Positions 27,301 to 36,965 of a DNA stretch of 64,000 bases are shown here, in pieces. Source of the stretch: Rhodoferax lacus (GTDB lineage Bacteria; Pseudomonadota; Gammaproteobacteria; Burkholderiales; Burkholderiaceae_C). Position 1 is the first letter of the stretch, and every line of letters begins with the position of its first letter. The notes beneath the pieces were generated by a model. It ran no database searches. It was not told where the DNA came from and saw only the letters and a program-made list of their open reading frames with translations. The position numbers and the translations under genes are program-made. The DNA lies in NCBI RefSeq assembly GCF_003415675.1, contig NZ_QFZK01000008.1:1-64000 (forward strand), in the 5' to 3' direction.

Positions 27301-27693
27301 ATGGCTACAAGCAAATCCCACTCCCCCAGCAAGACACTCGCCAGCAAGCTGGCCCAACAAAAAGCCCTGGCGCCCGACCTGCTGCCCAAGACGCGCTGGT
27401 GCGCCGCCGTGGTGTTGGCCATTGCTGCAGGGCAGGGCATCGAGGAATCCATCGCGCAGTTGAAGGCCTGCATGGGCAGCAACTGGTCGCCGCTGGCGGC
27501 CTTCCAGTACATGTCGGGCAAGCAGGCACTTTTTTGCGCGGAGTGTGCCGCGGCGGATGAGCAGGCACAGCTGTTGCTGGCGCAGCGTATTGCAGCGGCC
27601 GTTTGCCAGGAGTTGGGCAAGGCCAATCCAAGCCCGTCTGCGCTGCAGGTGCTGGCCGCCCGGCACGCGCAGTTGGTGCAAGCTGCATCGTAG
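27301..27693 (+). CDS. hypothetical protein, 130 aa
   Basis: I do not recognise this protein. It begins with a Ser/Lys-rich segment (ATSKSHSPSKTLASK) and continues as Ala/Leu-rich helices with four or five cysteines, including CAECAAAD. No signal peptide or membrane span is visible. It lies 31 bp after the hydroxyproline operon and convergent to uvrA, so it could be a late operon gene or independent. Confidence 0.55.
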   Translation: MATSKSHSPSKTLASKLAQQKALAPDLLPKTRWCAAVVLAIAAGQGIEESIAQLKACMGSNWSPLAAFQYMSGKQALFCAECAAADEQAQLLLAQRIAAAVCQELGKANPSPSALQVLAARHAQLVQAAS

Positions 27694-27728
27694 GTAACCC
27701 TGGCGCCCTGCGGCCGACAGCCGGCGTT

Positions 27729-30700
27729 TTATGCCAGCAGCTTCGCCAGATAGCGCCCGGTAAAACTGGCCGGGTTCGCTGCAATGTCTTCCGGCGTGCC
27801 TACGCCCACCACCGTACCTCCGCCCGAACCCCCTTCAGGCCCCATGTCGATCAGCCAGTCGGCGGTCTTGATCACATCGAGGTTGTGCTCGATCACCACA
27901 ATCGTGTTGCCCGCATCGCGCAGCTGGTGCAGCACCTTGAGCAAGAGCGCGATGTCGGCAAAGTGCAAGCCGGTGGTGGGTTCGTCCAGGATGTAGAGCG
28001 TGCGGCCCGTGTCGCGCTTGGAGAGCTCCAGCGCCAGTTTCACGCGCTGCGCTTCGCCGCCCGACAGGGTGGTGGCGGCCTGCCCCAGCTTGATGTAGCT
28101 CAGGCCCACATCCAGCAGGGTTTGCAGCTTGCGCGCAATCGTGGGCACGGCCTGGAAGAAGTCATACGCGGCCTCCACCGTGAGCTCCAGAATCTGCGCG
28201 ATGTTCTTGCCCTTGTAGAGCACTTCCAGTGTTTCGCGGTTGTAGCGCTGACCCGCGCATACATCGCAGGGCACATACACGTCGGGCAAAAAGTGCATCT
28301 CCACCTTCACCATGCCATCACCCTGGCAGGCCTCGCAGCGACCACCGGCCACGTTGAAGCTGAAGCGCCCGCCGCTGTAGCCGCGCTCGCGCGCCGTGGG
28401 TACCTCGGCCATCAGCTCGCGGATGGGCGTGAACAGGCCGGTGTAGGTGGCCGGGTTGCTGCGTGGCGTGCGGCCAATGGGCGACTGGTCCACATTGATG
28501 ACCTTGTCGAAGTGCTCGATGCCGTCTATGGATTCGTGCGGCGCGGGCTCGTCATGGGCGCGGTAGAGCTGGCGCGCCACGGCGGTGTACAGCGTGTCGT
28601 TCACCAGTGTTGATTTGCCGGAGCCCGACACGCCGGTCACGCAGGTCAGCAGGCCCACGGGGAAAGAGGCGCTCACGTGCTTGAGGTTGTGGCCGCTGGC
28701 GCCGGTGATGCGAATGGCCTGCAGGTCGCCCTGCGTGGCCAGGTGCGCGGCATGGCGCTCAGCCCAGGCCAGGGCGGCCTTGCTGGGGGCACCCTTGGCC
28801 TGCGTCTTCTTTTCTGCGGCCGTCGGTTGCACCGTGGGCAGCCAGGGTGTGCGGCGCTTGGGCACTTCGATCTTCAGCGTGCCCGCCAGGTACTGGCCGG
28901 TGAGGGATTCGGGGCTGGCTTTCACATCGTCAAACGTGCCCTGTGCAATCACGCGCCCGCCGTGGATGCCGGCACCGGGTCCCATGTCAATCACGTGGTC
29001 GGCCGCGCGCATCATGTCCTCGTCGTGTTCCACCACCAGCACGCTGTTGCCGATATCGCGCAAGTGCTTGAGGGTGTCGATCAGGCGGTCGTTGTCGCGC
29101 TGGTGCAGGCCTATGCTGGGCTCGTCGAGCACATACATCACACCGGTCAGGCCCGATCCAATCTGGCTGGCCAGGCGGATGCGCTGGGATTCGCCGCCGC
29201 TCAGGGTCTCGGCGCTGCGGTCCAGGCTGAGGTAGTTCAGGCCCACGTCATTGAGAAATTTCAAACGCAGGCCCACCTCGCGTATCACCTTGGAAGCGAT
29301 CTCGCCGCGCGAACCATGCATGGTGAGCTGGTTGAAATAGGCAAAGCTCTCGCGCAGCGTGGCGCGGCTGATCTCGAAGATCGCACGGGCCTGGTCGCCC
29401 TCGCCAATCTTCACGTTACGCGCCTCGATGCGCAGGCGGCTGCCGTCGCACTCCGGGCAATGCTGGGTGCTGCGCAGGCGCGCCAGGTCCTCGCGCACCA
29501 GGGCCGAGTCGGTCTCGCGGTAGCGCCGCTGCATGTTTGGAATGATGCCTTCGAAGGGATGCTTCTTCGCCATCTTCTTGCCTTGGGAGGCACCGGAGTC
29601 CACCACGTAATGGAACTTGATTTCTTCCTCGCCCGAGCCAAACAGAATGGCCTGGCGCACGGCCTCGGGCAGCGAGTCAAAGGACTTGTCGATATCAAAC
29701 TTGTAGTGCTTGGCCAGGCTCTCCAGCATGGCGAAGTAATAGCCGTTGCGCCGGTCCCAGCCCTTGATGGCGCCGCTGGCCAGGCTGAGTGTGGGGAAGG
29801 CCACCACACGTTCGGGGTCAAAGAACTCCTGCTGCCCCAGGCCGTCGCAACTGGGGCAGGCGCCTACCGGAGAGTTGAAGGAAAACAGCCGCGGCTCCAG
29901 CTCGCTGATGGAGTAGCTGCAGATCGGGCAGGCGAACTTGGCGTTGAACAGATACTCCACCGGCTTGCCGCCGTCTTCGGCCTTTGCGCTGTCCATCTCC
30001 AGCGCAATGGCGCGTCCCTGGGCCAGGCGCAGGGCGGCCTCGAAACTCTCGGCCAGGCGCTGCTTGAGGTCCGCACGCACCTTGATGCGGTCTATCACCA
30101 CATCGATGTCGTGCTTCTCGGTCTTCTTGAGCTTGGGCAGTTCGTCGTATTCAAAGATCGCGCCGTTGACGCGAAAGCGCACATAGCCTTGCGCCTGCAT
30201 GTCGGCAAACACGTCCAGGAACTCGCCCTTTTTTTCGCGTGCCACGGGCGCCAGAATCATCAGCCGGGTCTCTTCGGGCAGGGCCAGCACCGTGTCCACC
30301 ATCTGGCTCACGGTCTGGCTTTGCAGGGGCAGTTGGTGCTCGGGGCAGTAAGGCGTGCCGGCGCGGGCAAACAGCAGGCGCAGGTAGTCGTGGATCTCGG
30401 TCACCGTGCCCACGGTGGAGCGCGGGTTATGGCTGGTGGCCTTTTGCTCGATGGAGATGGCGGGCGACAGGCCCTCGATCATGTCCACATCGGGCTTGTC
30501 CATCACCTGCAGGAACTGGCGTGCGTAGGTGGACAGGCTCTCCACATAGCGGCGCTGGCCTTCGGCGTACAGCGTGTCAAAGGCCAGGCTGGACTTGCCT
30601 GAGCCGGACAGGCCCGTGATCACCACCAGCTGGTTGCGCGGGATGTCCAGATCAATGTTCTTGAGGTTGTGCGTGCGTGCCCCCCGGATGCTGATGCTTT

Positions 30701-30776
30701 GCTGCTGCAGGGCGCGCCCCAGGTAGGTGCCCTGGGCTGTGGAATCAAGGGGGAGGGCGTCGGTAGGAGAATTCAA
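27729..30776 (-). CDS. uvrA: excinuclease ABC subunit A
   Basis: Damage-recognition ATPase of nucleotide excision repair, 1015 aa (E. coli 940). Two ABC modules are present: first Walker [17 protein letters not shown], second [13 protein letters not shown]; signatures [12 protein letters not shown] and [12 protein letters not shown]; zinc cysteines in [17 protein letters not shown] and [18 protein letters not shown]. The only ATG/GTG/TTG available at the N-terminus is TTG 30776, which leaves ~26 residues ahead of the normal family start and has no good ribosome binding site, so the true start is uncertain. Divergent from ssb across 152 bp, the classical uvrA-ssb arrangement, but I saw no CTGT-N8-ACAG LexA box between them. 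Confidence 0.96.
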   Translation of the reverse strand: MNSPTDALPLDSTAQGTYLGRALQQQSISIRGARTHNLKNIDLDIPRNQLVVITGLSGSGKSSLAFDTLYAEGQRRYVESLSTYARQFLQVMDKPDVDMIEGLSPAISIEQKATSHNPRSTVGTVTEIHDYLRLLFARAGTPYCPEHQLPLQSQTVSQMVDTVLALPEETRLMILAPVAREKKGEFLDVFADMQAQGYVRFRVNGAIFEYDELPKLKKTEKHDIDVVIDRIKVRADLKQRLAESFEAALRLAQGRAIALEMDSAKAEDGGKPVEYLFNAKFACPICSYSISELEPRLFSFNSPVGACPSCDGLGQQEFFDPERVVAFPTLSLASGAIKGWDRRNGYYFAMLESLAKHYKFDIDKSFDSLPEAVRQAILFGSGEEEIKFHYVVDSGASQGKKMAKKHPFEGIIPNMQRRYRETDSALVREDLARLRSTQHCPECDGSRLRIEARNVKIGEGDQARAIFEISRATLRESFAYFNQLTMHGSRGEIASKVIREVGLRLKFLNDVGLNYLSLDRSAETLSGGESQRIRLASQIGSGLTGVMYVLDEPSIGLHQRDNDRLIDTLKHLRDIGNSVLVVEHDEDMMRAADHVIDMGPGAGIHGGRVIAQGTFDDVKASPESLTGQYLAGTLKIEVPKRRTPWLPTVQPTAAEKKTQAKGAPSKAALAWAERHAAHLATQGDLQAIRITGASGHNLKHVSASFPVGLLTCVTGVSGSGKSTLVNDTLYTAVARQLYRAHDEPAPHESIDGIEHFDKVINVDQSPIGRTPRSNPATYTGLFTPIRELMAEVPTARERGYSGGRFSFNVAGGRCEACQGDGMVKVEMHFLPDVYVPCDVCAGQRYNRETLEVLYKGKNIAQILELTVEAAYDFFQAVPTIARKLQTLLDVGLSYIKLGQAATTLSGGEAQRVKLALELSKRDTGRTLYILDEPTTGLHFADIALLLKVLHQLRDAGNTIVVIEHNLDVIKTADWLIDMGPEGGSGGGTVVGVGTPEDIAANPASFTGRYLAKLLA

Positions 30777-30875
30777 AGCAGGGGCCGGGTGGAAAACAAC
30801 CCTCCATGATAGTCAGTACCGCCCCGTGTTGCCCGGACTCTACGGCATCGCCTTTGCCAGGGGTATGTGGCCGGT

Positions 30876-30905
30876 TTGCAGAGCGGTCCGACAAGCAGAG
30901 ATAAT
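30876..30905 (+). promoter_or_regulatory. candidate sigma-70 promoter of ssb
   Basis: TTGCAG (30876-30881) and GATAAT (30900-30905) are separated by 18 bp and end 23 bp before the ssb ATG. The -10 matches consensus at five of six positions, the -35 at three. Confidence 0.45.
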
Positions 30906-30928
30906 CAGCCCACATTCTGGAGAAAAAC

Positions 30929-31429
30929 ATGGCATCCGTTAACAAAGTCATCCTGGTCGGCAACTGCGGCCGCGACCCCGAAATCCGCTATTTGCCTTCC
31001 GGCCAGGCCGTGGCCAATGTCAGCGTGGCCACCAGCAGCCGCCGCAAGGACAAGAACACCGGCGAAACCATTGAAGACACCCAATGGCACCGCGTCACCT
31101 TTTACGACCGCCTGGCCGAGATCGCTGGCGAGTACGTGCGCAAGGGCCGCCCTATCTATGTAGAAGGCCGCCTGAAGTACGGCAAGTACACCGACCAGGC
31201 CGGTGTTGAAAAGAGCACGGTGGACATCGTGGCTACCGAACTGCAACTGCTCGGCGGGCGTGAAGGTATGGGCGGACCGAACGATGGGGATGAAGGCTCG
31301 GCACCACCGCCCGCCCGCCGACCTGCACCGGCACCGCGTTCAGCGGCGCCTGCACCGGCTGCGCGCCAAGCTCCAGCACCGCGTCCGGCCAGCGGTTTTG
31401 ATGATATGGATGACGATATTCCCTTCTGA
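30929..31429 (+). CDS. ssb: single-stranded DNA-binding protein
   Basis: 166-aa SSB. The OB-fold (~1-110) begins ASVNKVILVGNCGRDPEIRY and contains QWHRVTFYDRLAEIAGEYV and YVEGRLKYGKY. A Pro/Ala-rich disordered linker follows, ending in the acidic protein-interaction tip MDDDIPF that recruits replication and repair proteins. Normal length for proteobacteria. CTGGAGAAAAAC precedes the ATG. Divergent from uvrA. Confidence 0.97.
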   Translation: MASVNKVILVGNCGRDPEIRYLPSGQAVANVSVATSSRRKDKNTGETIEDTQWHRVTFYDRLAEIAGEYVRKGRPIYVEGRLKYGKYTDQAGVEKSTVDIVATELQLLGGREGMGGPNDGDEGSAPPPARRPAPAPRSAAPAPAARQAPAPRPASGFDDMDDDIPF

Positions 31430-31463
31430 GGAAGCGCCGCAAACCAGTCGGCAAAAATCAAAC

Positions 31464-31496
31464 AAAAGGCCCTGATTCATCAGGGCCTTTTTATTT
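31464..31496 (+). terminator. intrinsic terminator after ssb
   Basis: Perfect 12-bp stem AAAAGGCCCTGA / TCAGGGCCTTTT with a TTCA loop and a run of T continuing to TTATTTT. It marks the left boundary of the accessory secretion locus. Confidence 0.9.
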
Positions 31497-31613
31497 TCGA
31501 TTCTGTTCGTGAGTGAACAAAAAGAAGGCGAAAGTTCTGCAATTCGCACGAAGCTTGCTGTGCACCAAATGGATCCCCAATCCGTACTGGTTTGCAAGGC
31601 CAGGAGCAGAAAT

Positions 31614-31841
31614 ATGATTCAAGCGAAATCGACAGTACACAAGACCTTGGCTGCAGAGTCAGAGCAGGCGATCAACTTCCTGACCACCATCAGTGACTTG
31701 TTGAAGCAGCAGCGCAGGCACTTTGATGATGCAGTGGTCACCCACTGCATCAGACTGATTAGCGACTATGTGGAAGAAAAAAGCAAAGAGAATCCCATGG
31801 AGAACAACCCAGGCTCCACTAGCACAGTCCGCCGTTCCTAG
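31614..31841 (+). CDS. small unknown protein upstream of the secretion cassette
   Basis: 75 aa from ATG 31614, which has AGGAG eight bases upstream; the frame is open back to a GTG at 31509 (110 aa). The sequence is hydrophilic and helical (ESEQAINFLTTISDLLKQQRR, HCIRLISDYVEEKSKE), with no signal peptide, membrane span or known motif. The surrounding DNA is clearly less GC-rich than the housekeeping genes. It points toward the TolC gene 210 bp away, so a regulatory or assembly role for the secretion locus is conceivable but unsupported. Confidence 0.5.
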   Translation: MIQAKSTVHKTLAAESEQAINFLTTISDLLKQQRRHFDDAVVTHCIRLISDYVEEKSKENPMENNPGSTSTVRRS

Positions 31842-32051
31842 CATGCTGGCCCCTTGCATTACACCATTCCCCTTTTCTGATTTTTCAAAAACGGAACCAA
31901 GCTTCCGACGTGCATAGTTGATTCGGTAAAGCCTTTATGAAATGTCCTTGCACGGACAAATGCTGATACGTGGTTCTGAGCGCTGAAACACCATCCGATC
32001 TTTCGATTTTGGGTGTGTCGTTATGAGTCACTTGTTGCCGGGATTGCGTGA
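31842..32051. promoter_or_regulatory. AT-richer leader of the type I secretion operon
   Basis: 210 bp without a convincing ORF on either strand. Two inverted repeats stand out: CGGAA-N6-TTCCG (31892-31907) and TGTCC-N6-GGACA (31943-31958). Either could be a regulator site; I could not assign a promoter with confidence. Confidence 0.35.
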
Positions 32052-33569
32052 ATGACGAAGACCCGTGATCTGCGTGTTTTGCTTGCCACGCTCCTTGTTC
32101 TGAATGTCTGGTCGCCGTGCATTGCACAGTCTCTCCCCGAGCTCATAGACAGCATTCTCATCTCCCACCCTTCCGTACGCTCGCAACGTGCTTTGGGAGA
32201 ATCTGCAAAGGAAGCGGTGCAGGGTGCTGAGTGGCAGTTCTACCCCACTCCCTCGATTGGCTTTGAGCAGGTAGATGCCAGCCGCTTGGACCCCAACTAC
32301 CCCTCCTTTGGCGACAAGAATGTAACGACCCTGCGTTTGCAACAGCCCTTGTGGACCGGCGGCAGGTTAACAGCAGGGCTGGACCGGGCAAAGGCTGCGG
32401 TAGTCGCCAGCCAGGCCACGCTCGACAGCGTGCGTCAGGACCTGGCACTGCGGGTTGTTCAGTTTTATGCTGATTGGTTAGGCGCACTGCTCAAGCGCCA
32501 GGCCTACGAAAAAAGCCTGAAGGCCCACAGGACCTTGCAGGACCAGATCAACCGGCGCATCGCCGGCGGCGTCTCACCCCAAAGCGACCTGACCCTGCTG
32601 CTGGGGCGCGCCCAACAAACCGAGGCCGATCTGTCGACCGCGCAGGCCCAGGAGCAATCCGCACTGGGGCGCCTGTCCCAGTTGCTGGGTCACAGCCTGC
32701 AAGCCCGGGACATGGCCGCCACCCTCAGCACGCCCCAGGCCATTGCCGCCAGCGCACAGGAACTGCTGGAGCAGGCCCAGGCGCAAAACCCCGGCGTCAT
32801 CAAGCTGCAGGCGCAGGCGCAGATTGCCGAGGCAGAAGTCACCAGCGCCAAAGCCGACCTCAAGCCCGAAGTCTATTTGCGCGCGGAGAGCCAATACGGC
32901 AGCTACGCCACACCGGGCACGCCCACCTTGAACCGCTACTTCGTGGGCTTCTCCAGCCGCTTTGGCGCAGGCCTGTCCACGCTCTCTCAGGTCAGCGGCG
33001 CCGAAGCGCGTTACCAGGCCGCTCTGGCGGACATCGACAGCACACGGCTTAGCCTGGGCGAACAAATCCAGTCCGACTACGCGCAGGCTGCAACCGGGCA
33101 GTTGCGGCTCATGGCCTTGCAAGCGTCGCTGGAGTCAGCCGACAACATCACCCGTGCCTGGAACCGCCAGTTTGTAGCCGGGCGCAAGACCTGGACAGAT
33201 GTGATGAATGCCGCCCGCGAGCTCGCCCAGCTCGAAGCCCAGATCGGCGACGCCAAAGCCGCCCAATTGCTGGTGACCTGGCGCATGGCCATCGTCGGGC
33301 GCGGTGTAGACGATGTTTTGATCGCAGCTCTGTCTTCAGGCGCGGTCGTTGCCACGCCTTCACCGGTCCGTATGCGTGCAGCAGAGCCTGATGAGTCCGT
33401 GGTCACTTTGGCCGCCGGAGTAGAGACCGAAATTCCCTTGTACGCACAAGGTGAAGCGGATGCAATTTTGTTGCGTATGGCCCCCTCTATTGACCCCCTC
33501 AATTTTGGTGTTGGTGTGGGCGCCTCTGACATCACTCACCCCCTCAAAAACAGCGAAGGCCTTTGGTGA
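32052..33569 (+). CDS. TolC/LapE-family outer-membrane channel of a type I secretion system
   Basis: 505 aa, outer-membrane efflux family. A signal peptide (~1-25, LLATLLVLNVWSPCIA) precedes SLPELIDSILISHPSVRSQRA, the typical TolC opening; the two helical-barrel halves contain LRLQQPLWTGGRLTAGLDRA and, later, FVAGRKTWTDVMNAARELAQLEAQIGDAKA. The last ~90 residues after GRGVDD are an extra C-terminal tail without helical-bundle character. First gene of the secretion cassette; its stop overlaps the ABC gene GTG as GTGA. Confidence 0.92.
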   Translation: MTKTRDLRVLLATLLVLNVWSPCIAQSLPELIDSILISHPSVRSQRALGESAKEAVQGAEWQFYPTPSIGFEQVDASRLDPNYPSFGDKNVTTLRLQQPLWTGGRLTAGLDRAKAAVVASQATLDSVRQDLALRVVQFYADWLGALLKRQAYEKSLKAHRTLQDQINRRIAGGVSPQSDLTLLLGRAQQTEADLSTAQAQEQSALGRLSQLLGHSLQARDMAATLSTPQAIAASAQELLEQAQAQNPGVIKLQAQAQIAEAEVTSAKADLKPEVYLRAESQYGSYATPGTPTLNRYFVGFSSRFGAGLSTLSQVSGAEARYQAALADIDSTRLSLGEQIQSDYAQAATGQLRLMALQASLESADNITRAWNRQFVAGRKTWTDVMNAARELAQLEAQIGDAKAAQLLVTWRMAIVGRGVDDVLIAALSSGAVVATPSPVRMRAAEPDESVVTLAAGVETEIPLYAQGEADAILLRMAPSIDPLNFGVGVGASDITHPLKNSEGLW

Positions 33570-35755
33570 ACTCACTTCTCTATACCCTGGCCCGCCTGGC
33601 GCAACTGCAGGCTGAAGCGGTAGACCGCGTGGCCCTGCACGAGGCCTGTAAGGCAGCCTTTGAAGTCGCAGGTACGCAGGATCCGAAAGCCCGGATCGCC
33701 ACCGTCTGCCGCCACCTGCAAGTCAAGCCTGCGACCTGGCTGCGCAGGCCCGATGCCTCTTCCGTGCCCGCCCTCTTGCACCATGCCCAGCGCGGCTGGG
33801 GCATTCTGCGTGGCATCAACGGCCAGGGCCAGTGGGTCTCGGAGTGGGTGGATGCACAGGCCCAGAAGTGGAGCGAGGTTTCTCTGGACGCCGCCACCCT
33901 GGCCGACTGCCAGGCGGCCCGCCTGCGCCTGCAAAAGCCCTATGAGGCCAGCAACAGCCCGGTGCTGCGCCTGGTGCGTGAAGAGCTGCTGGCCAACAAG
34001 AAGATGCTCATCGACGCAGCCCTGGGCGGCATCGTGATCAACCTCATTGCCCTGGCCACTTCCTTCTACAGCATGCAGGTCTATGACCGCGTGGTGCCCA
34101 CCGGTGCCAGCCAGACCCTCTTGGTGCTCACCCTGGGCGTGGTCTTTGCCACCTGCTTCGAGCTCCTGGCCAAGCGCGTGCGCTCAGGGCTGTACGAGCG
34201 GCTCATTGACGAGGTGGACAAACGCCTCTCGCGCGCTGTCTACATGCGCTTTCTCTCCATCCGCCTGGACCAGCTGCCCGGCAGCGTGGGCGGTCTGGCT
34301 GCGCAGATGCGGGGCTATGAATCGGTGCGCGGCTTCCTGACCACCCTTACCTCGCAGCTCATGGTGGACGCCCCCTTTGCCATCCTGTTCCTGGTGCTCA
34401 TCATGCTGATATCGGGCATCCTGGCCCTGATCCCGCTGGCCTTCTTTGTGCTCTCGGTGGCCATTGGCCTGTACTACCGCGCTCGGGTTGAGGCCTTTGC
34501 GCGCAAGGCCACGGCTGCGGGCAACCGCAAGACCGGCCTCTTGGTGGAGGCCGTGGAAGGGGCCGAGACCATCAAGTCCGGCCAGGGTGGCTGGCGCATG
34601 CTCTCGCGCTGGATGCAGACCACCGACGAGGCGCGCGACTACGAGATGCAGAGCCGCGCCATCCAGGAGCACGCCCAGCACCTCATGGCCAGCTTCCAGC
34701 AGATCTCCTACGTGCTGCTGGTGGCCTCGGGCGCCCTGTTGGTCAGCAAGGGCGAGCTCACCATGGGTGCGCTGATTGCCTGCTCCATCCTCTCGGGCCG
34801 GGTGCTCACCCCCGCGGGCATGATCCCCAACCAGCTGGTGCAGTGGGCCAACACCAAGGCCGCCCTCATGGGACTGGACCGGCTCTGGGCATTGCAGGAC
34901 GACCACCATGGCTGTGAGCACCCGCTGGTGCCCGATGCGGTGCGCGGCCACTACAAATTGGAAGAAGTGAGCAGCGCCTACGGTGGCAACAAGGCCCTGG
35001 AGATCAAGGCCCTGACCATCCAGCCGGGCGAGCGCATCGGCGTCATCGGCCCCATCGGTGGTGGCAAGACCACGCTCTTGCGCCTGCTCAGCGGCATGTA
35101 CAAGCCCCAGGGCGGGCGCATCCTGCTTGACGACATGGAGCTCTCGCATATCTCCAAGCCACTCTTGGCCGAGCGCATTGGCTACCTGCAGCAGGACGGG
35201 CGCCTCTTTGCCGGCACCCTGCGCGACAACCTGGTGCTGGGCCTGCTGGACCCGGGCGACACCGCCATCCTGGAGGCCGCCAAACGCACCGGCCTCCTGA
35301 ACGCAGTGATTGCGGTGCACCCCAAGGGCTTGCAGCAGGACATCCATGAGGGCGGCACCGGCCTCTCGGGCGGGCAGCGCCAGTTGGTCAACCTCACCCG
35401 CGTGTTCCTGCGCCAGCCCGCCATCTGGCTGCTCGACGAGCCCACCGCCTCCATGGACCGCAGCCTGGAGCAGCAGGTCACCGAGGCCCTGAAGGTATCG
35501 GTACAGAGCCAGGACACCCTGGTGCTGGTCACCCACAAGGGCGAGTTGCTGGAGCTGGTGGACCGGCTCATCGTGATTGCCAACCACCAGGTGCTGATGG
35601 ATGGCCCCCGGGACCAGGTGCTGGCGCGCCTGCAGAACCCGCCGCCCCAAGCCCAAACACCACCCCAAACACCACCCCAGACGCAGCCACCAACCCAGGC
35701 CAGCCCCACCCAGCCTGTGGGCAGCGCCCTGGCCACCACCGGAGCCCGCGCATGA
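33566..35755 (+). CDS. type I secretion ABC transporter (LapB/RtxB-like)
   Basis: 729-aa inner-membrane exporter. Residues ~1-125 are a peptidase-C39-like region lacking an obvious catalytic Cys/His pair, as in the RTX-adhesin exporters. Membrane helices ~155-300 include MQVYDRVVPTGASQTLLVLT and ILFLVLIMLISGILALIPLAFF. The ATPase has Walker A GPIGGGKTT (~495), signature LSGGQRQ (~600) and Walker B WLLDEPTASMD. The final ~45 residues are a Pro/Gln/Thr-rich tail with repeats like TPPQTPPQTQPPTQ. GTG start overlaps the TolC stop; the stop overlaps the HlyD ATG. Confidence 0.94.
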   Translation: MNSLLYTLARLAQLQAEAVDRVALHEACKAAFEVAGTQDPKARIATVCRHLQVKPATWLRRPDASSVPALLHHAQRGWGILRGINGQGQWVSEWVDAQAQKWSEVSLDAATLADCQAARLRLQKPYEASNSPVLRLVREELLANKKMLIDAALGGIVINLIALATSFYSMQVYDRVVPTGASQTLLVLTLGVVFATCFELLAKRVRSGLYERLIDEVDKRLSRAVYMRFLSIRLDQLPGSVGGLAAQMRGYESVRGFLTTLTSQLMVDAPFAILFLVLIMLISGILALIPLAFFVLSVAIGLYYRARVEAFARKATAAGNRKTGLLVEAVEGAETIKSGQGGWRMLSRWMQTTDEARDYEMQSRAIQEHAQHLMASFQQISYVLLVASGALLVSKGELTMGALIACSILSGRVLTPAGMIPNQLVQWANTKAALMGLDRLWALQDDHHGCEHPLVPDAVRGHYKLEEVSSAYGGNKALEIKALTIQPGERIGVIGPIGGGKTTLLRLLSGMYKPQGGRILLDDMELSHISKPLLAERIGYLQQDGRLFAGTLRDNLVLGLLDPGDTAILEAAKRTGLLNAVIAVHPKGLQQDIHEGGTGLSGGQRQLVNLTRVFLRQPAIWLLDEPTASMDRSLEQQVTEALKVSVQSQDTLVLVTHKGELLELVDRLIVIANHQVLMDGPRDQVLARLQNPPPQAQTPPQTPPQTQPPTQASPTQPVGSALATTGARA

Positions 35756-36921
35756 GCCGCCCCTTCACCGAACACACAAGCAGCTGGCGCAGCCCCTCCA
35801 TGATGGTGCTGCTGGCCGCCGCCCTGCTGCTCTTCATTGCCTGGGCCGCCAGCTTCGAGATTGACCAGGGCGTGCGCGCCAGCGGCCAGATCATCTCCAG
35901 CGCCCGCACCCAGATCATCCAGACGGTGGACGGCGGGGTGCTGTCCGAGCTGCGGGTGGTGGAGGGCCAGCAAGTCAAGGTGGGCGAGGTACTGGCCGTG
36001 CTGGAGAAGAGCCGCGCCGAGGCCGGGTTTGAGGAGAGCCGCGACAAGGTGGCCTCACTCACCATTGCCATGACCCGCGCGCGTGCCGAGGCCCGTCTGC
36101 AGGCCCCCGCCTTTGGCCCGGAGTTCAAGGGCTACCCGGAGTTTGTGGCCGCCCAGCAGGCGCTGTACCAGCAAAAGAAGCGCACGCTGGAAGAAGACCT
36201 CAAGGCCGGCAGCCAGAGCCTGTCCATGGCGCGCGAGGAGCTCCACATGACCGAGGCCCTGCTCAAGGACGGTGATGTCAGCCAGCTCGAAGCCCTGCGC
36301 GCACGCCGCCAGGTGACAGAGCTGGAGGGGCGTCTGGCCGCGTCGCGCAACAAGTACCGCCAGGAGGCCAGCGCCGAGGCCGCCAAGATCGAAGAAGACC
36401 TGGCCTCGGTGAACGCCAAACTGGCCGAGCGCCGTGACGTGCTGGGCCACACCGAGCTCAGCGCGCCGGTGGCAGGCGTCATCAAGTACCTGAAGGTCAC
36501 CACCATAGGCGGCGTGCTGCGCGGCGGCGATGAGCTGATGCAGATCGCCCCCACCGATGACGACCTGATCATCGAAGCCAAGATCAACCCTTCGGACGTG
36601 GGACAGCTGCGTGTGGGCCTGCCGGTGAGTGTGAAGCTGGATGCCTTTGACTACTCGGTCTACGGCATGCTGCACGGCGAGCTGGTCTATATCAGCCCGG
36701 ACACTTTGTCCGAGGTGGGACAAAGCGGGCAGTCACAAACTTACTACCGCGCAAAAATTCATTTACCGCATTCCCAAGGTAACAACCCCAAGGCGCGCGA
36801 CATCGTGGTCAAGCCCGGCATGACCGTCAGCGTAGACATACGCACTGGAACCCGCTCGGTCCTGAACTACATGGCAAAACCGATCTTCAAGGCTTTTGGT
36901 GGCGCTTTGATTGAGCGTTAG
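35752..36921 (+). CDS. HlyD/LapC-family membrane fusion protein
   Basis: 389-aa periplasmic adaptor linking the ABC exporter to the TolC channel. One N-terminal transmembrane segment (~17-34, MMVLLAAALLLFIAWAAS), a lipoyl-like half-motif (QTVDGGVLSELRVVEGQQVKVGEVLAVLE), a long helical hairpin (~75-225) and the second half SAPVAGVIKYLKVTTIGGVL are present, then the beta-barrel region ending PGMTVSVDIRTGTRSVLNYM, typical of the family. Start overlaps the ABC gene by 4 nt. The 44-bp gap to the first secreted-protein gene has AAAAGGAAAAAAAC as ribosome binding site. Confidence 0.94.
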   Translation: MSRPFTEHTSSWRSPSMMVLLAAALLLFIAWAASFEIDQGVRASGQIISSARTQIIQTVDGGVLSELRVVEGQQVKVGEVLAVLEKSRAEAGFEESRDKVASLTIAMTRARAEARLQAPAFGPEFKGYPEFVAAQQALYQQKKRTLEEDLKAGSQSLSMAREELHMTEALLKDGDVSQLEALRARRQVTELEGRLAASRNKYRQEASAEAAKIEEDLASVNAKLAERRDVLGHTELSAPVAGVIKYLKVTTIGGVLRGGDELMQIAPTDDDLIIEAKINPSDVGQLRVGLPVSVKLDAFDYSVYGMLHGELVYISPDTLSEVGQSGQSQTYYRAKIHLPHSQGNNPKARDIVVKPGMTVSVDIRTGTRSVLNYMAKPIFKAFGGALIER

Positions 36922-36965
36922 TTATTTGAATAGTTGAAAAGGCGATTTACTAAAAGGAAAAAAAC

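Noticed and set aside
30777..30928. SOS/LexA box between uvrA and ssb
   Set aside because: I searched for CTGT-N8-ACAG and near matches and found none, so no LexA site is claimed.
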